Below, piece by piece: positions 1 through 8,317 of a DNA stretch of 64,000 bases (its first letter is position 1; each line of letters opens with the position of its first letter). The notes below the pieces were generated by a model that worked only from the letters and a program-made list of their open reading frames with translations, did no database searches and was not told where the DNA came from. This DNA is from Streptomyces sp. SID8374. GTDB taxonomy: Bacteria; Actinomycetota; Actinomycetes; Streptomycetales; Streptomycetaceae. The translations under genes were made by a program, and so were the position numbers. The stretch is taken from the NCBI RefSeq assembly GCF_009865135.1, contig NZ_WWGH01000001.1, positions 4,216,001-4,280,000 on the forward strand, written 5' to 3'.

Positions 1-279
1 GAGACCGTCGCCCGCGTCCACAACCTGGGGAAGCCGCCGCGCCGGCTGGTCTTCCTGCACCTGGACGGCAGCGAGGTGCACCTGCCCGGCCACGGCACGC
101 CGGTACGGCTGGCGGCCGACGGCGAGGAGGGCCGCCAGCTCGGCTTCATCACCACCTCGGCCCGCCACCACGAGCTGGGCCCGATCGCCCTGGCCCTGGT
201 CAAGCGGAACGTGGCGGTGGACGCGGAGCTGATCGCCGGGGACACGGCGGCGGCCCAGGAGACGGTGGTCGAACCGTAG
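1..279 (+). CDS. YgfZ/GcvT-like folate-binding protein, C-terminal part
   Basis: The gene enters from the left edge in frame 1 and stops with TAG at 277-279, so 92 residues are visible. The segment E-T-V-A-R-V-H-N-L-G-K-P-P-R-R-L is the part that follows the KGCYxGQE signature in YgfZ-type tetrahydrofolate-binding proteins, and the rest looks like the barrel domain of that family. YgfZ proteins are linked to Fe-S cluster enzyme maintenance; that role is known for the family and not shown here. The dtd gene next door on the opposite strand converges on it. The signature motif itself lies outside the window. Confidence 0.75.
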   Translation, partial: ETVARVHNLGKPPRRLVFLHLDGSEVHLPGHGTPVRLAADGEEGRQLGFITTSARHHELGPIALALVKRNVAVDAELIAGDTAAAQETVVEP

Positions 280-331
280 CCCCCGGAGCCCGTAGCCCCA
301 GGAACCCCGTAGCCCCCGGAGCCGTACGGCC

Positions 332-781
332 TCACACCTCGATGATCACCGTGAACGGGCCGTGGTTCGTGAGCGAGACCCGCATGTCCGCTCCGAACCG
401 GCCCGTCGCCACCTCCGCGCCCAGCGCCCTCAGCTGGGCCACCACCTCGTCCACCAGCGGCTCGGCGACCTCGCCGGGTGCCGCGGCGTTCCAGGTGGGG
501 CGGCGGCCCTTGCGGGCGTCCCCGTAGAGAGTGAACTGCGAAATCACCAGGAGGGGGGCATTCACATCCGAACAGGACTTCTCGCCCTCCAGGATGCGGA
601 CCGACCAGAGCTTGCGGGCCAGCTGGGCCGCCTTCTCCGGGGTGTCCCCATGGGTGACTCCGACCAGCACACACAGGCCTTCGCCGATGATCTCGCCGAC
701 CACGCCGGTCGCGGACGGATCGTCGCCCGTCCCGGCCACCGAGACGCTCGCGCCGTCCACTCGCTGTACCACTGCACGCAT
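332..781 (-). CDS. dtd: D-aminoacyl-tRNA deacylase
   Basis: This 149-residue cytosolic enzyme hydrolyses D-aminoacyl-tRNA (such as D-Tyr-tRNA) and removes mischarged tRNA before it reaches the ribosome. The start is set at the ATG giving M-R-A-V-V-Q-R-V, the usual N-terminus. The frame is open about 39 codons further upstream, but that stretch has no family similarity and would overlap rsiG. The active-site motif SQFTLYGD and the C-terminal N-x-GP-x-T motif (here TNHGPFT) are both present, and the length fits the family. It converges on the YgfZ-like gene and diverges from rsiG. Confidence 0.93.
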   Translation of the reverse strand: MRAVVQRVDGASVSVAGTGDDPSATGVVGEIIGEGLCVLVGVTHGDTPEKAAQLARKLWSVRILEGEKSCSDVNAPLLVISQFTLYGDARKGRRPTWNAAAPGEVAEPLVDEVVAQLRALGAEVATGRFGADMRVSLTNHGPFTVIIEV

Positions 782-896
782 ACAGACCAACCTATCTTGG
801 GCTGAACGGGTACAGAGTGTGGGCGGGGGCACCTTGCAGGGTGGCACGATGCACGATGGCGGTGTGCCGACGCACCGGTCGAGGGGACGGAACAGC

Positions 897-1529
897 ATGA
901 GTACCTATGGAGCCGGACAATCTCCCGGGCCCGTACCGGGCGCACCCACCGGCGGCAGCGCCCGTACCAGCACCCTGCACTCACCCGTACGGCCCCTGCT
1001 GCCCGGGCTCGCGTCCGTGCCGGAGCAGGGCGGCGGCGAGGCCGGGTTCGGCGGGCTGCGGCTGCCCGAGCTGCGGACGCTGCGGCGGGACGCGCAGCGG
1101 GACGAGGCCGACCTCAGTTACGTACGCCGGCTGGTCCAGGGCCGGATCGACATCCTCCGCGCCGAGCTGGCCCGCAGGCGGGACCCGCAGGCGCCGGTGC
1201 CGGAGACCCCGGTGGTGGACCGGCTCTCGGAGATCCTGGCCGACGCCCCGTCCCGGCACCGCACCTCCGCCCGGCACGTCACGCTGACGACGCCGCGCGG
1301 TGACGAGTTCCGGCAGCTCGCCGCCGAGAACCTGGCCGAGGTGGAGCTCTCCGACCTGGCCGCCCGTACGGACGAGGAGCTGCACGACGCGATGGGCCGC
1401 CTGGTCCGCTACGAGCAGCAGGTCTCCCGGCGCCGTCACGAGCTCCAGCGCACGACCGACGATTGCAGCGCGGAGATCGCCCGCAGGTACCGTGACGGGG
1501 AAGCCCAAGTGGACGACCTGCTCGCCTGA
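897..1529 (+). CDS. rsiG: Anti-sigma-WhiG factor RsiG, c-di-GMP dependent
   Basis: RsiG sequesters the sporulation sigma factor WhiG when loaded with cyclic di-GMP. The family is recognised by two copies of E(X)3S(X)2R(X)3Q(X)3D. Both are exact here: E70-S74-R77-Q81-D85 and E173-S177-R180-Q184-D188. The predicted fold is two antiparallel helices, matching the charged helical stretches around residues 55-100 and 140-208, after a disordered N-terminus of about 50 residues. The ATG at 897 gives 210 residues. An upstream in-frame ATG at 531 would run through dtd and is rejected. Automatic pipelines often call this family 'aerial mycelium formation protein'. RsiG-WhiG control is known from S. venezuelae. 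Confidence 0.93.
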   Translation: MSTYGAGQSPGPVPGAPTGGSARTSTLHSPVRPLLPGLASVPEQGGGEAGFGGLRLPELRTLRRDAQRDEADLSYVRRLVQGRIDILRAELARRRDPQAPVPETPVVDRLSEILADAPSRHRTSARHVTLTTPRGDEFRQLAAENLAEVELSDLAARTDEELHDAMGRLVRYEQQVSRRRHELQRTTDDCSAEIARRYRDGEAQVDDLLA

Positions 1530-1674
1530 AGCGACCCTTCCGGACGGCGGGTCCCGCACCCCGCCCGTCCGGCCGATCCTTCCGATCTCTCCGGGTCTTT
1601 CCGGGCGCCGGGTCTCCACACAGCTGTCTGTATCGACCGTACCGACCCGTCCCGACCGTCTCCGGAAGGCCACC

Positions 1675-2649
1675 ATGACGTCCACCGACGCCCCTGCCGC
1701 GATAGCCCCCGCCCCGCCCGTGCTGGCCGAGGTCGTACGGTCCGGGTTCACCGAGGGCCACCACCGCGGCTCGCTGGTCCTGCTCGCCGCCGACGGGAGC
1801 GTGGAACTCGCGCTCGGCGACCCCGCCGCCCCGGTCTTCCCCCGCTCCTCCAACAAGCCGATGCAGGCCGCCGCGATCCTCCGGGCGGGCCTGGAGCTGT
1901 CGGGGGAGCGGCTGGCACTGGCCGCCGCGAGCCACTCCGGGGAACCGTTCCACCTCGATCTCGTACGCAAGATGCTCGCCGAGCACGGGCTGTCCACCGA
2001 CGACCTCCAGACCCCGCCCGACCTGCCGCTGGACCCGGTCGCCGCCGAGGCCTACCTCGCCGCCGGGAACGTACGCGAGCGCATCACCATGAACTGCTCC
2101 GGCAAGCACGCCGCGATGCTCGCCGTCTGCGTCCGCAACGGCTGGGACACCGCGAGCTACCTGGACCCCGCCCACCCGCTCCAGCTCCTCGTCGGCCAGG
2201 TCGTGGCCGAGGCGGCGGGCGAGCCGGTCGCCTCGCTCGGCACCGACGGCTGCGGGGCCCCGCTGATGGCGATCGGGCTGACAGGTCTGGCCCGCGCGTT
2301 CCGCTCGTTCGTGCTGGCCGAGCCGGGCAGCGCCGAGCGCCGGGTCGCGGACGCGATGCGCGCCCACCCGGAGTACGTCGCGGGCACCCGGCGCCCGGAC
2401 ACCTGGCTGATGAGCGAGGTCCCGGGAACCCTCTCCAAGATGGGCGCCGAGGCCGTGCAGGCGGTCGCGCTGGCCGACGGCCGGGCCCTCGCCTTCAAGA
2501 TCGACGACGGGGCGACCCGGGCCCTCGGACCGGTCCTGGCCCGGGCGCTGGAACTGCTCGGCGTCGACGCCCCGGTGGTCGCCCGGATCGGGCGCGCACC
2601 GCTGCTCGGCGGGGCGGTCGAGGTCGGGGAAATTCGCGCGACATTCTGA
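1675..2649 (+). CDS. L-asparaginase, PF06089 (Rhizobium-type) family
   Basis: A 324-residue predicted asparaginase of the serine-active family related to Rhizobium etli AnsA, which converts L-asparagine to aspartate and ammonia. Family blocks are visible: RSSNKPMQA, ASHSGEPFH and MNCSGKHAAML, where the Ser/Lys residues are the expected catalytic elements. The ATG at 1675 follows GGAAGG by a few bases. The long open frame starting at 1300 overlaps rsiG and is not used. There is no signal peptide, so it is probably cytoplasmic. The Eis-like gene follows after 24 bases. Confidence 0.88.
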   Translation: MTSTDAPAAIAPAPPVLAEVVRSGFTEGHHRGSLVLLAADGSVELALGDPAAPVFPRSSNKPMQAAAILRAGLELSGERLALAAASHSGEPFHLDLVRKMLAEHGLSTDDLQTPPDLPLDPVAAEAYLAAGNVRERITMNCSGKHAAMLAVCVRNGWDTASYLDPAHPLQLLVGQVVAEAAGEPVASLGTDGCGAPLMAIGLTGLARAFRSFVLAEPGSAERRVADAMRAHPEYVAGTRRPDTWLMSEVPGTLSKMGAEAVQAVALADGRALAFKIDDGATRALGPVLARALELLGVDAPVVARIGRAPLLGGAVEVGEIRATF

Positions 2650-2673
2650 GTCGTGCCTGCTTAGCGTGGGGGG

Positions 2674-3924
2674 ATGAGCCTCGACGTCCGTACGGTGACC
2701 GCGTCCGACTACCCCGACTGGCTGCGGGCGGTGCAGAACGGATTCCTCACCGCCGGTTCACCGGCGGAGGACGATGTCGCGGACCGGCTGGCCGCCACCG
2801 ATCTCACCCGCCTCCAGGGCGCGTTCGACGCCGGGCGGTGCGTGGCGACGTTCCGCTCGTTCGCCCAGCGGCTGACCGTGGTGGGCGGCGCCACCGTCCC
2901 GGCCGACGCGATCACCGGGGTGACGGTGGCGCCGACGCACCGCCGTCGCGGGCTGCTCAGCCGGATGATGGCCACGGACCTGGCGGCGGCCAGGGAGCGG
3001 GGCGAGGTGGTCGCCACGCTGATCGCCGCCGAGTACCCGATCTACGGGCGGTTCGGCTTCGGCCCCGCCACCTGGACCGCCGAGTGGGAGGTCTCCGTCC
3101 ACCGCGCCGGCCTCGACCCGCGCCGGTCGGGGCAGCCGGAGGACGGCGGCCGGATCGAGATGGTGGACGGCGCCGACGTCCGCAAGTACGGCCCCGAGCT
3201 GCACGCCCGGCTGGCGGCGCTGCGCCCCGGCGTCGTCAGCCGCAGCGAGCGCTGGTGGAGGCGGCACACGGGCACGACCGTCATCCCGGCCCACGAGAAG
3301 TGGACGGAACCGTTCTACGTCATCCACCGCGACGCCGACGGTGAGGTCGACGGCCTCCTGGTCTACGGCACCGACGACAAGTGGGGCGACGCCAAGCAGC
3401 CCCTGAACACCGCGACCGTACGGGACCTGATCGCGGTGACCCCGGCCGCCGAGCGGGCGCTGTGGCACTTCCTCTGCTCGGTCGACTGGATCACCACGGT
3501 CCGCTCCGGCTACCGCGCCCCCGACGACCTGCTCCCCCAGCTCCTCCCGGACCCCCGGGCCGCCAGGACGGTCACGCACGCGGACTGGCTCTGGCTGCGG
3601 ATCCTCGACGTGGAGCGCGCGTTGGAGGCCCGTACGTACGAGAGCGAGGCGTCGCTCGTGCTGGATGTCCGGGACGAAGGGGGCGTGGCGCAGGGGCGCT
3701 TCCTGCTGGATGTCTCGCCCGAGGGCGCGCGCTGCACCCCGACCACCCGGAGCGCCGATCTGGCGCTGGGCGCCGGGGAGTTGGCGGCCCTGTATCTCGG
3801 CGACGAGTCGGCGCGGCGGCTGGCGGACCTGGGACGGGCCGAGGAGCTGCGGACCGGGGCGGCGGGCACGGCGGACGCCATCTTCCGTACGGGGCGGCGG
3901 CCTTGGTGCCCGGACATCTTCTGA
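2674..3924 (+). CDS. Eis-like GNAT N-acetyltransferase
   Basis: The 416-residue protein has the Eis (enhanced intracellular survival) architecture: an N-terminal GNAT domain with V-A-P-T-H-R-R-R-G-L-L-S (acetyl-CoA binding), a second GNAT-like domain, and a C-terminal SCP2-like domain. The chain ends in Phe (PDIF). In Mycobacterium tuberculosis Eis the C-terminal carboxylate acts in catalysis, so the conserved Phe end supports an active member. Family enzymes acetylate amines such as aminoglycosides or lysines; the substrate here is unknown. It starts 24 bases after the asparaginase gene, so co-transcription is plausible. Confidence 0.88.
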   Translation: MSLDVRTVTASDYPDWLRAVQNGFLTAGSPAEDDVADRLAATDLTRLQGAFDAGRCVATFRSFAQRLTVVGGATVPADAITGVTVAPTHRRRGLLSRMMATDLAAARERGEVVATLIAAEYPIYGRFGFGPATWTAEWEVSVHRAGLDPRRSGQPEDGGRIEMVDGADVRKYGPELHARLAALRPGVVSRSERWWRRHTGTTVIPAHEKWTEPFYVIHRDADGEVDGLLVYGTDDKWGDAKQPLNTATVRDLIAVTPAAERALWHFLCSVDWITTVRSGYRAPDDLLPQLLPDPRAARTVTHADWLWLRILDVERALEARTYESEASLVLDVRDEGGVAQGRFLLDVSPEGARCTPTTRSADLALGAGELAALYLGDESARRLADLGRAEELRTGAAGTADAIFRTGRRPWCPDIF

Positions 3925-4040
3925 GCCGCCCCGACGGCTGGCCCGACGGCCGCCCTGACGTGCCCTGCCGGGGCGGCTGACCTGCCCGTACTGTCGTGCT
4001 CGCGACATCAAGTCCGGTCCAGGTCAAGGGCGTACGCTTC

Positions 4041-4757
4041 ATGGTCATGAGCGGAGAGAAGGCCGTCGGCGGGAACGGAAGCGGAAGCGTCGCCGGGGTG
4101 GTGGGGCGGGAGCAGCCGGATCAGGTGGCCCCGCCCCGGGTCAGCCTGCGGGAGCGGAAGAAGGAGCTGACGTACCGGGCGATCTCCGATGCGGCGATCG
4201 CCATGTTCCTGGAACGGGGCTTCGACAAGGTCTCCGTGGCGGAGGTGGCGGCCGCGGCGGACATCTCCAAGCCGACGCTGTTCCGGTACTTCCCCGCCAA
4301 GGAGGACCTGGCGCTGCACCGGTTCGCCGACCACGAGGACGAGGCGGCCCGGGTGGTCGCCGGCCGGTGGCCCGGCGAGAGCCCGCTGGGCGCGCTGCGC
4401 CGCCACTTCCTGGCCGGCCTGGACCGCCGCGACCCGGTGACCGGGCTCTGCGACCGCCCCCAAGTGCTGGCGTTCCACCGCCTGTTGTACGGGACACCGG
4501 CGCTGGTGGCCCGCCTGTACGCGTACCAGGGCCGCTTCGAGGCCGCCCTCGCCCGCACCCTCGGCGGCGGGGTGACCGCACGGCTGGCGGCCGGACAGAT
4601 CATCGCCGTCCTGCGGATCCTGGCCGAGGAGAACTGGCGCCGGATCGACGCGGGGGAGAGCGCGGACGCGGTGTACGCGGGCGCGGTGCAGGCCGCCGAG
4701 GAGGCGTTCGTACAGCTGCGCAGGGGGCTGGAGCCGGAGGGGCGGGCCCTGGCCTAG
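4041..4757 (+). CDS. TetR-family transcriptional regulator
   Basis: A 238-residue repressor-type protein. The helix-turn-helix is at about residues 64-90 (ending S-K-P-T-L-F-R-Y-F-P-A-K), with a C-terminal ligand-binding helical region. The first 35 residues are Gly/Ser-rich and probably disordered. The start is uncertain: ATG 4041, ATG 4047 and GTG 3996 are all in frame; 4041 was chosen because AAGGG lies about 11 bases upstream. It stops 6 bases before the converging HAD gene. Its target is unknown. Confidence 0.85.
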   Translation: MVMSGEKAVGGNGSGSVAGVVGREQPDQVAPPRVSLRERKKELTYRAISDAAIAMFLERGFDKVSVAEVAAAADISKPTLFRYFPAKEDLALHRFADHEDEAARVVAGRWPGESPLGALRRHFLAGLDRRDPVTGLCDRPQVLAFHRLLYGTPALVARLYAYQGRFEAALARTLGGGVTARLAAGQIIAVLRILAEENWRRIDAGESADAVYAGAVQAAEEAFVQLRRGLEPEGRALA

Positions 4758-4763
4758 CCGGGG

Positions 4764-5441
4764 TTACGGTGCCGTCGCCGCGGTCTCGTACGCGTACGGT
4801 CCCAGCGCCCGCCGCAGGTCCGCCGGTTCGCGGTGCAGGGCGCCCGTCATGCCGAGGGCGACGGCCGCGTCGATGTTCTCCTGCCGGTCGTCCACGAACA
4901 GGCACCGCTCCGCCGGTACGCCGGCCCGCTCGGCGGCGATGCGGTAGATGGCCGGGTCCGGCTTGGCCACCCGCTCCACCGCGCTGCTCACCACCGCGTC
5001 GGCCAGGTCCGTGAGCCCCAACAGGGCCAGGTCGTCCTCCAGTTGGAGGGTCGCGTTGGTGACGAGCACCAGCGGGACGTGGGTGCGCGCCCGCCGCAGC
5101 AGGGTGACCACCTCCGCGTCGGCGCGGAACGGCGCCGAGGCGAGCGCCCGCCCGAGCGTGCGGGCCAGGTCCGTGTCCCCGCCGAGGCGGCCGGCGAGCT
5201 GGTCGGTGATGGCGTCGACCCAGGCGTCGGGGGTGATCCGGCCGAGGAGGAGGGGGAGGTCGATCTCGGGGGCGTAGGCGATGTCCATGGTCGTGCCCAC
5301 CGGCAGTCCGGCCGCCTGCTCCAGTGCGGCGAGGGGAGCGGTGTCGTAGAAGCGGATCACGTTGTCGAGGTCGCAGAGGACGGCGCCCGGGGGTGATGAA
5401 TGCTTGGGGAGTTGATGGTTATCTTCTTGATGGTTAAGCAA
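4764..5441 (-). CDS. HAD-family hydrolase
   Basis: A haloacid-dehalogenase superfamily phosphatase-like protein. Motif I is LCDLDNVIRF (the two Asp residues), motif II VTNAT, motif III the Lys of AKPDPAIY and motif IV FVDDRQENI, so all catalytic elements are present. The start is unclear. No ATG or GTG lies just ahead of the conserved region; TTG at 5441 sits 11 bases after GAGGAAG on the coding strand, whereas an ATG near 5516 would overlap the divergent gene. It converges on the TetR gene with a 6-base gap. The substrate is unknown. Confidence 0.8.
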   Translation of the reverse strand: MLNHQEDNHQLPKHSSPPGAVLCDLDNVIRFYDTAPLAALEQAAGLPVGTTMDIAYAPEIDLPLLLGRITPDAWVDAITDQLAGRLGGDTDLARTLGRALASAPFRADAEVVTLLRRARTHVPLVLVTNATLQLEDDLALLGLTDLADAVVSSAVERVAKPDPAIYRIAAERAGVPAERCLFVDDRQENIDAAVALGMTGALHREPADLRRALGPYAYETAATAP

Positions 5442-5451
5442 GTTGACGATA
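5412..5451. promoter_or_regulatory. Direct-repeat operator between divergent HAD and wHTH genes
   Basis: TTGATGGTTA occurs at 5412-5421 and again at 5427-5436, followed by a weaker copy TTGACGATA at 5443-5451, a period of 15-16 bases. The stretch is markedly AT-richer than its surroundings and lies between divergent genes. It looks like a promoter/operator, possibly for the neighbouring winged-helix regulators (inference). Confidence 0.5.
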
Positions 5452-5514
5452 GCTTCCTCTTGAGCCGGCCGCCTGCCGACGGCCGGACGTGTGTGCCCGG
5501 AGAGGGAGAAGACC

Positions 5515-5988
5515 ATGAACGCGACCGCATACACCACCACCGCCGCCGCCTCCGCCGCACCCCCCGCCGACGCCCGTGGCCTCGGCCTGGCCCATTACGC
5601 CGCCCGCGGCGTCCTGGAGAGCGTCCTGGCCCGGCACGGTGCCACGTTCCAGCAGCAGATCGCCCTGCGCGCCGCCGTCACCTCCGGGGCCCCGCAGACG
5701 CCGGACGACCTCATCGCCCAGGTCCAGGGGTCCCTCAAGGCGGATCCGGCCGACCTCCGCGCCGTACTCGACGAGCTGCTGGCCGAGCGGCTGCTGGTCG
5801 CCGACGGTGTGCACCTTCGCCCCACGGACGCGGGGCGCGAGCTCATCGCGGCCGTCGGCGCGGAGACCGCCCCCATCACGGCCCGCATCTGGGGCGGGAT
5901 ACCCACCGAGGACCTGGCCGCCGCCGGTCGCGTCCTCGCCCTGGTCACCGAGCGCGCCAACGCGGAGCTTGCGGCGCTGGGGGCCTGA
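5515..5988 (+). CDS. Small winged-helix (MarR-like) protein
   Basis: A 157-residue protein whose central part (about residues 30-110) resembles a MarR-type winged helix: a helical N-terminus, a DDLIAQVQ/LLAERLLV recognition-helix-like region and a wing, followed by a C-terminal helix ending in LVTERANAELAALGA. The first 20 residues are Ala/Thr-rich. ATG 5515 follows GGAGAGGGAGAAG at good spacing. It precedes the tandem-MarR gene by 173 bases and shares the repeat-bearing intergenic region with the HAD gene. A DNA-binding role is inferred from fold only. Confidence 0.65.
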   Translation: MNATAYTTTAAASAAPPADARGLGLAHYAARGVLESVLARHGATFQQQIALRAAVTSGAPQTPDDLIAQVQGSLKADPADLRAVLDELLAERLLVADGVHLRPTDAGRELIAAVGAETAPITARIWGGIPTEDLAAAGRVLALVTERANAELAALGA

Positions 5989-6161
5989 AGCGGCGGGCTC
6001 GTCTGAAGCGGCTGATCTGCCTGGGCTTGGTGGCCCGCTTGAACCGGCTGGGCCGCAGGGGGGGCAAGGGGGGGCAGCCGGTCAGCCGGTCCAGGGCCCC
6101 GGCTGCCCGCGCCGCCCGCGCCGCCCTCCGTATAATCGGCCTCCCGGTTCCAAGCGGGGAG

Positions 6162-7109
6162 ATGACGATCGTGCGAGTCGAAGCCGACGGCGGGGCGCGA
6201 GCCCCCGTGCCGGACACCGAGGCCACGGCCGAGGTCCCCGGCGCTCTGCCGGAAGCGCTCACCGCTTTCGTCGGCTATCTCCTGCGCCGGGTGTACGCCC
6301 GGTTCGCGGCCTGCTCGGGCGGCCCGGAGGACGGCTCCCGGGAGTTCCTTGTCCTGGACGCGCTGACCGGCGGCGACTGGGCCTCCCAACTGGACCTGGC
6401 CGAACGCCTCGGCATCAACCGCACCCTCATGGTCGGCGTCGTCGACCGCCTGGAGGCCCGGGGCCAAGTGCTCCGCACCCGTAACCCGGACAACCGCCGC
6501 CAGTACATCCTCTCCCTGACCGACGAGGGCCGCTCCGCCGTGGCGGCGGGCCGCCGAGCGGTCGCCGAGCGGGACGCGCGGCTCACCGCCGCCCTCACCC
6601 CCGAGCAGGTCTCCCGCCTCAACACCCTGCTCGCGCGGCTGCTCCCGCCGGCCACCCAGGACCTCGTCCGGAGCACCGAACACCTGGTGGCGCAGGCCCA
6701 GCACCGGCTGCGCAGGCTGGGCGACGAGAAGCTGGCCGGGACCGGCCTGCGGGTCCGCCACTACGGCCCGCTCTCCCTCCTCGCCACCTCCGGCCCCTGC
6801 CCGCAGCAGCGCCTCGCCCGGGAGCTGGCCATCACCGGGCCCGCCGCCTCCCAGCTGGTGGACGAGCTCGTCGCGGGCGGGATGGTGCACCGCGGGCGCG
6901 ACCCGCACGACCGGCGCCGGCACGCCCTGGAGCTCACCGAGTTCGGGCACGCCCAGCTGGAGCGGGTCGCGGAGGCGGTCGGGCTGCTGGCCGCGGAGAC
7001 CGCGGAGCTGCTCGGCCCCGGCGGCGAGGGCGAACTGCGGTCCCTGCTGGGACTGCTCCTCGAACCGGACCACCCGGGCGTCGCCGAGGCGACGGGAAGA
7101 CCCGGCTGA
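6162..7109 (+). CDS. Tandem MarR-domain transcriptional regulator
   Basis: A 315-residue protein with two MarR winged-helix domains in one chain. Domain 1 covers about residues 25-165 (helix LDLAERLGINRTLMVGVVDR, wing NPDNRRQYILSLT). Domain 2 covers about residues 175-300 (RLARELAITGPAASQLVDEL, wing DPHDRRRHALELT). Ordinary MarR proteins are about 150 residues and dimerise, so this chain may be a covalent pseudo-dimer. ATG 6162 follows GGGGAG. A TATAAT hexamer at 6131-6136 could be the -10 element. A long open frame continues upstream to 5400 but its translation lacks domain similarity and it overlaps the previous gene. Confidence 0.82.
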   Translation: MTIVRVEADGGARAPVPDTEATAEVPGALPEALTAFVGYLLRRVYARFAACSGGPEDGSREFLVLDALTGGDWASQLDLAERLGINRTLMVGVVDRLEARGQVLRTRNPDNRRQYILSLTDEGRSAVAAGRRAVAERDARLTAALTPEQVSRLNTLLARLLPPATQDLVRSTEHLVAQAQHRLRRLGDEKLAGTGLRVRHYGPLSLLATSGPCPQQRLARELAITGPAASQLVDELVAGGMVHRGRDPHDRRRHALELTEFGHAQLERVAEAVGLLAAETAELLGPGGEGELRSLLGLLLEPDHPGVAEATGRPG

Positions 7110-7145
7110 GAGCTGGCCCACCCTGCCCCGGCCGCCCGGGGCCCC

Positions 7146-8291
7146 TCACGACGATGAGGCGACCCGTACCCGCCGACTCTCCCCGTCGGAGAGGAACACC
7201 GCCAACTCCTCGCCCTCCTCGCCGACTTCGTCCCGTTCGGCCCGGGAGAACGCCCGCAGCGGCGTCACCACCACAGTGCCCATGTCCCCCTCCACGTCCC
7301 AGGTCGCGGAGACCCGGCCGTCGACCAGGACGACCCGGGCACCGGCGACCGACAGGCCCCGGTCGGCGTCGTCGATGATCCGGGTGCGGTCGTCGTAGCC
7401 GAGGATCGCGTTGTCGAACGCGGGCAGGAACCGTACGGGCGCCGGGGTTTCGGGGTCCGGGCGCGGCGCGTCGGGGAGGTCCAGCAGCTCCCGGCCGCGC
7501 TCGTCGCGGAAGGTGACCAGCTCCCCGCGGAGGGCGGCGACCGCGCCCGGCAGCCCGGCGAGGCCGGACCAGGCGCGTACGTCGGCGGTGGCGGCGGGCC
7601 CGTACGCGGCGAGATAGCGACGTACCAGCTCCTGCCCCACCGGGTCCGAGCCGTCCTCCGCGGGCAGCGGGTCGATCTCGCGCCCCAGCCAGGCGGAGAC
7701 CAGCGCGTTGCGCACCCCCGCCTTCGTCCGCCACACCCCGCGCGGCGGCAGCTGCACCATCGGCAGGACACCGGCGACGAGCATCTCGCCGAGCGGCCGC
7801 GTCCCCGGCTCCGGCCAGCGGTCGGCGACCGCGCGGGCGAGCTGGGCCATGGAGCGGGGCTCGCCGTCGGCCAGCACCGCCCGCCCGGCCGCCGCGAGTT
7901 CGTCGAGGTCGACCCCGGTGAGCTCGCGACGGTAGACCCCGAGCACGCGCTGCCGCAGCATGGCGTTGTGGCGGGCCCGCCAGGCGAGGACGTCCTCGGC
8001 GGTGACGAGGTGGACGGTGCGGCGCATGAGATGGGTGCGTACGACGTACCGGCCGGTCAACAGGTCGTCCAGCGCGCCTGGTTGGAGCCCCCGCAGCCGC
8101 GACCAGAGGCCGGTGAACGGCTCCTGGGGTTCCTGCGCCTGCAACCCGCAGAGGTGCGCGACGGCGTCCAGGGGCGGTACGTCGGCCCGGCCGAGCAGCA
8201 ACTGCCGTGCCAGCGTTGCCCGGTTGAGCGCACGGACGCCGAGAACGGGCGAACGGCCCGCGTTCTGGCGTCTGGTGGGCGTACGGGTCAC
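7146..8291 (-). CDS. Winged-helix DNA-binding domain protein, AlkX/HTH_42 type
   Basis: About 381 residues, matching the HTH_42 (COG3214) family that includes YcaQ-type DNA glycosylases acting on interstrand crosslinks. Visible family blocks include HLMRRTVHLV near residue 85 and PAFDNAILGYDDR in the second half, the latter corresponding to the LPxYDxxxxxxxDR block. GTG 8291 and GTG 8306 are both possible starts and neither has a good ribosome-binding site; both lie within an imperfect repeat (GACCCGTCATCC). It follows the DinB gene on the same strand within about 25 bases, suggesting one transcript. Glycosylase activity is a family inference. Confidence 0.78.
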   Translation of the reverse strand: MTRTPTRRQNAGRSPVLGVRALNRATLARQLLLGRADVPPLDAVAHLCGLQAQEPQEPFTGLWSRLRGLQPGALDDLLTGRYVVRTHLMRRTVHLVTAEDVLAWRARHNAMLRQRVLGVYRRELTGVDLDELAAAGRAVLADGEPRSMAQLARAVADRWPEPGTRPLGEMLVAGVLPMVQLPPRGVWRTKAGVRNALVSAWLGREIDPLPAEDGSDPVGQELVRRYLAAYGPAATADVRAWSGLAGLPGAVAALRGELVTFRDERGRELLDLPDAPRPDPETPAPVRFLPAFDNAILGYDDRTRIIDDADRGLSVAGARVVLVDGRVSATWDVEGDMGTVVVTPLRAFSRAERDEVGEEGEELAVFLSDGESRRVRVASSS

Positions 8292-8317
8292 GGGATGACG
8301 GGGCACAGGATGACGGG

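Noticed and set aside
5400..6161. Upstream extension of the tandem-MarR gene to 5400
   Set aside because: The extension overlaps the wHTH gene in another frame, is Arg/Pro-rich and has no MarR similarity; ATG 6162 has a good RBS.
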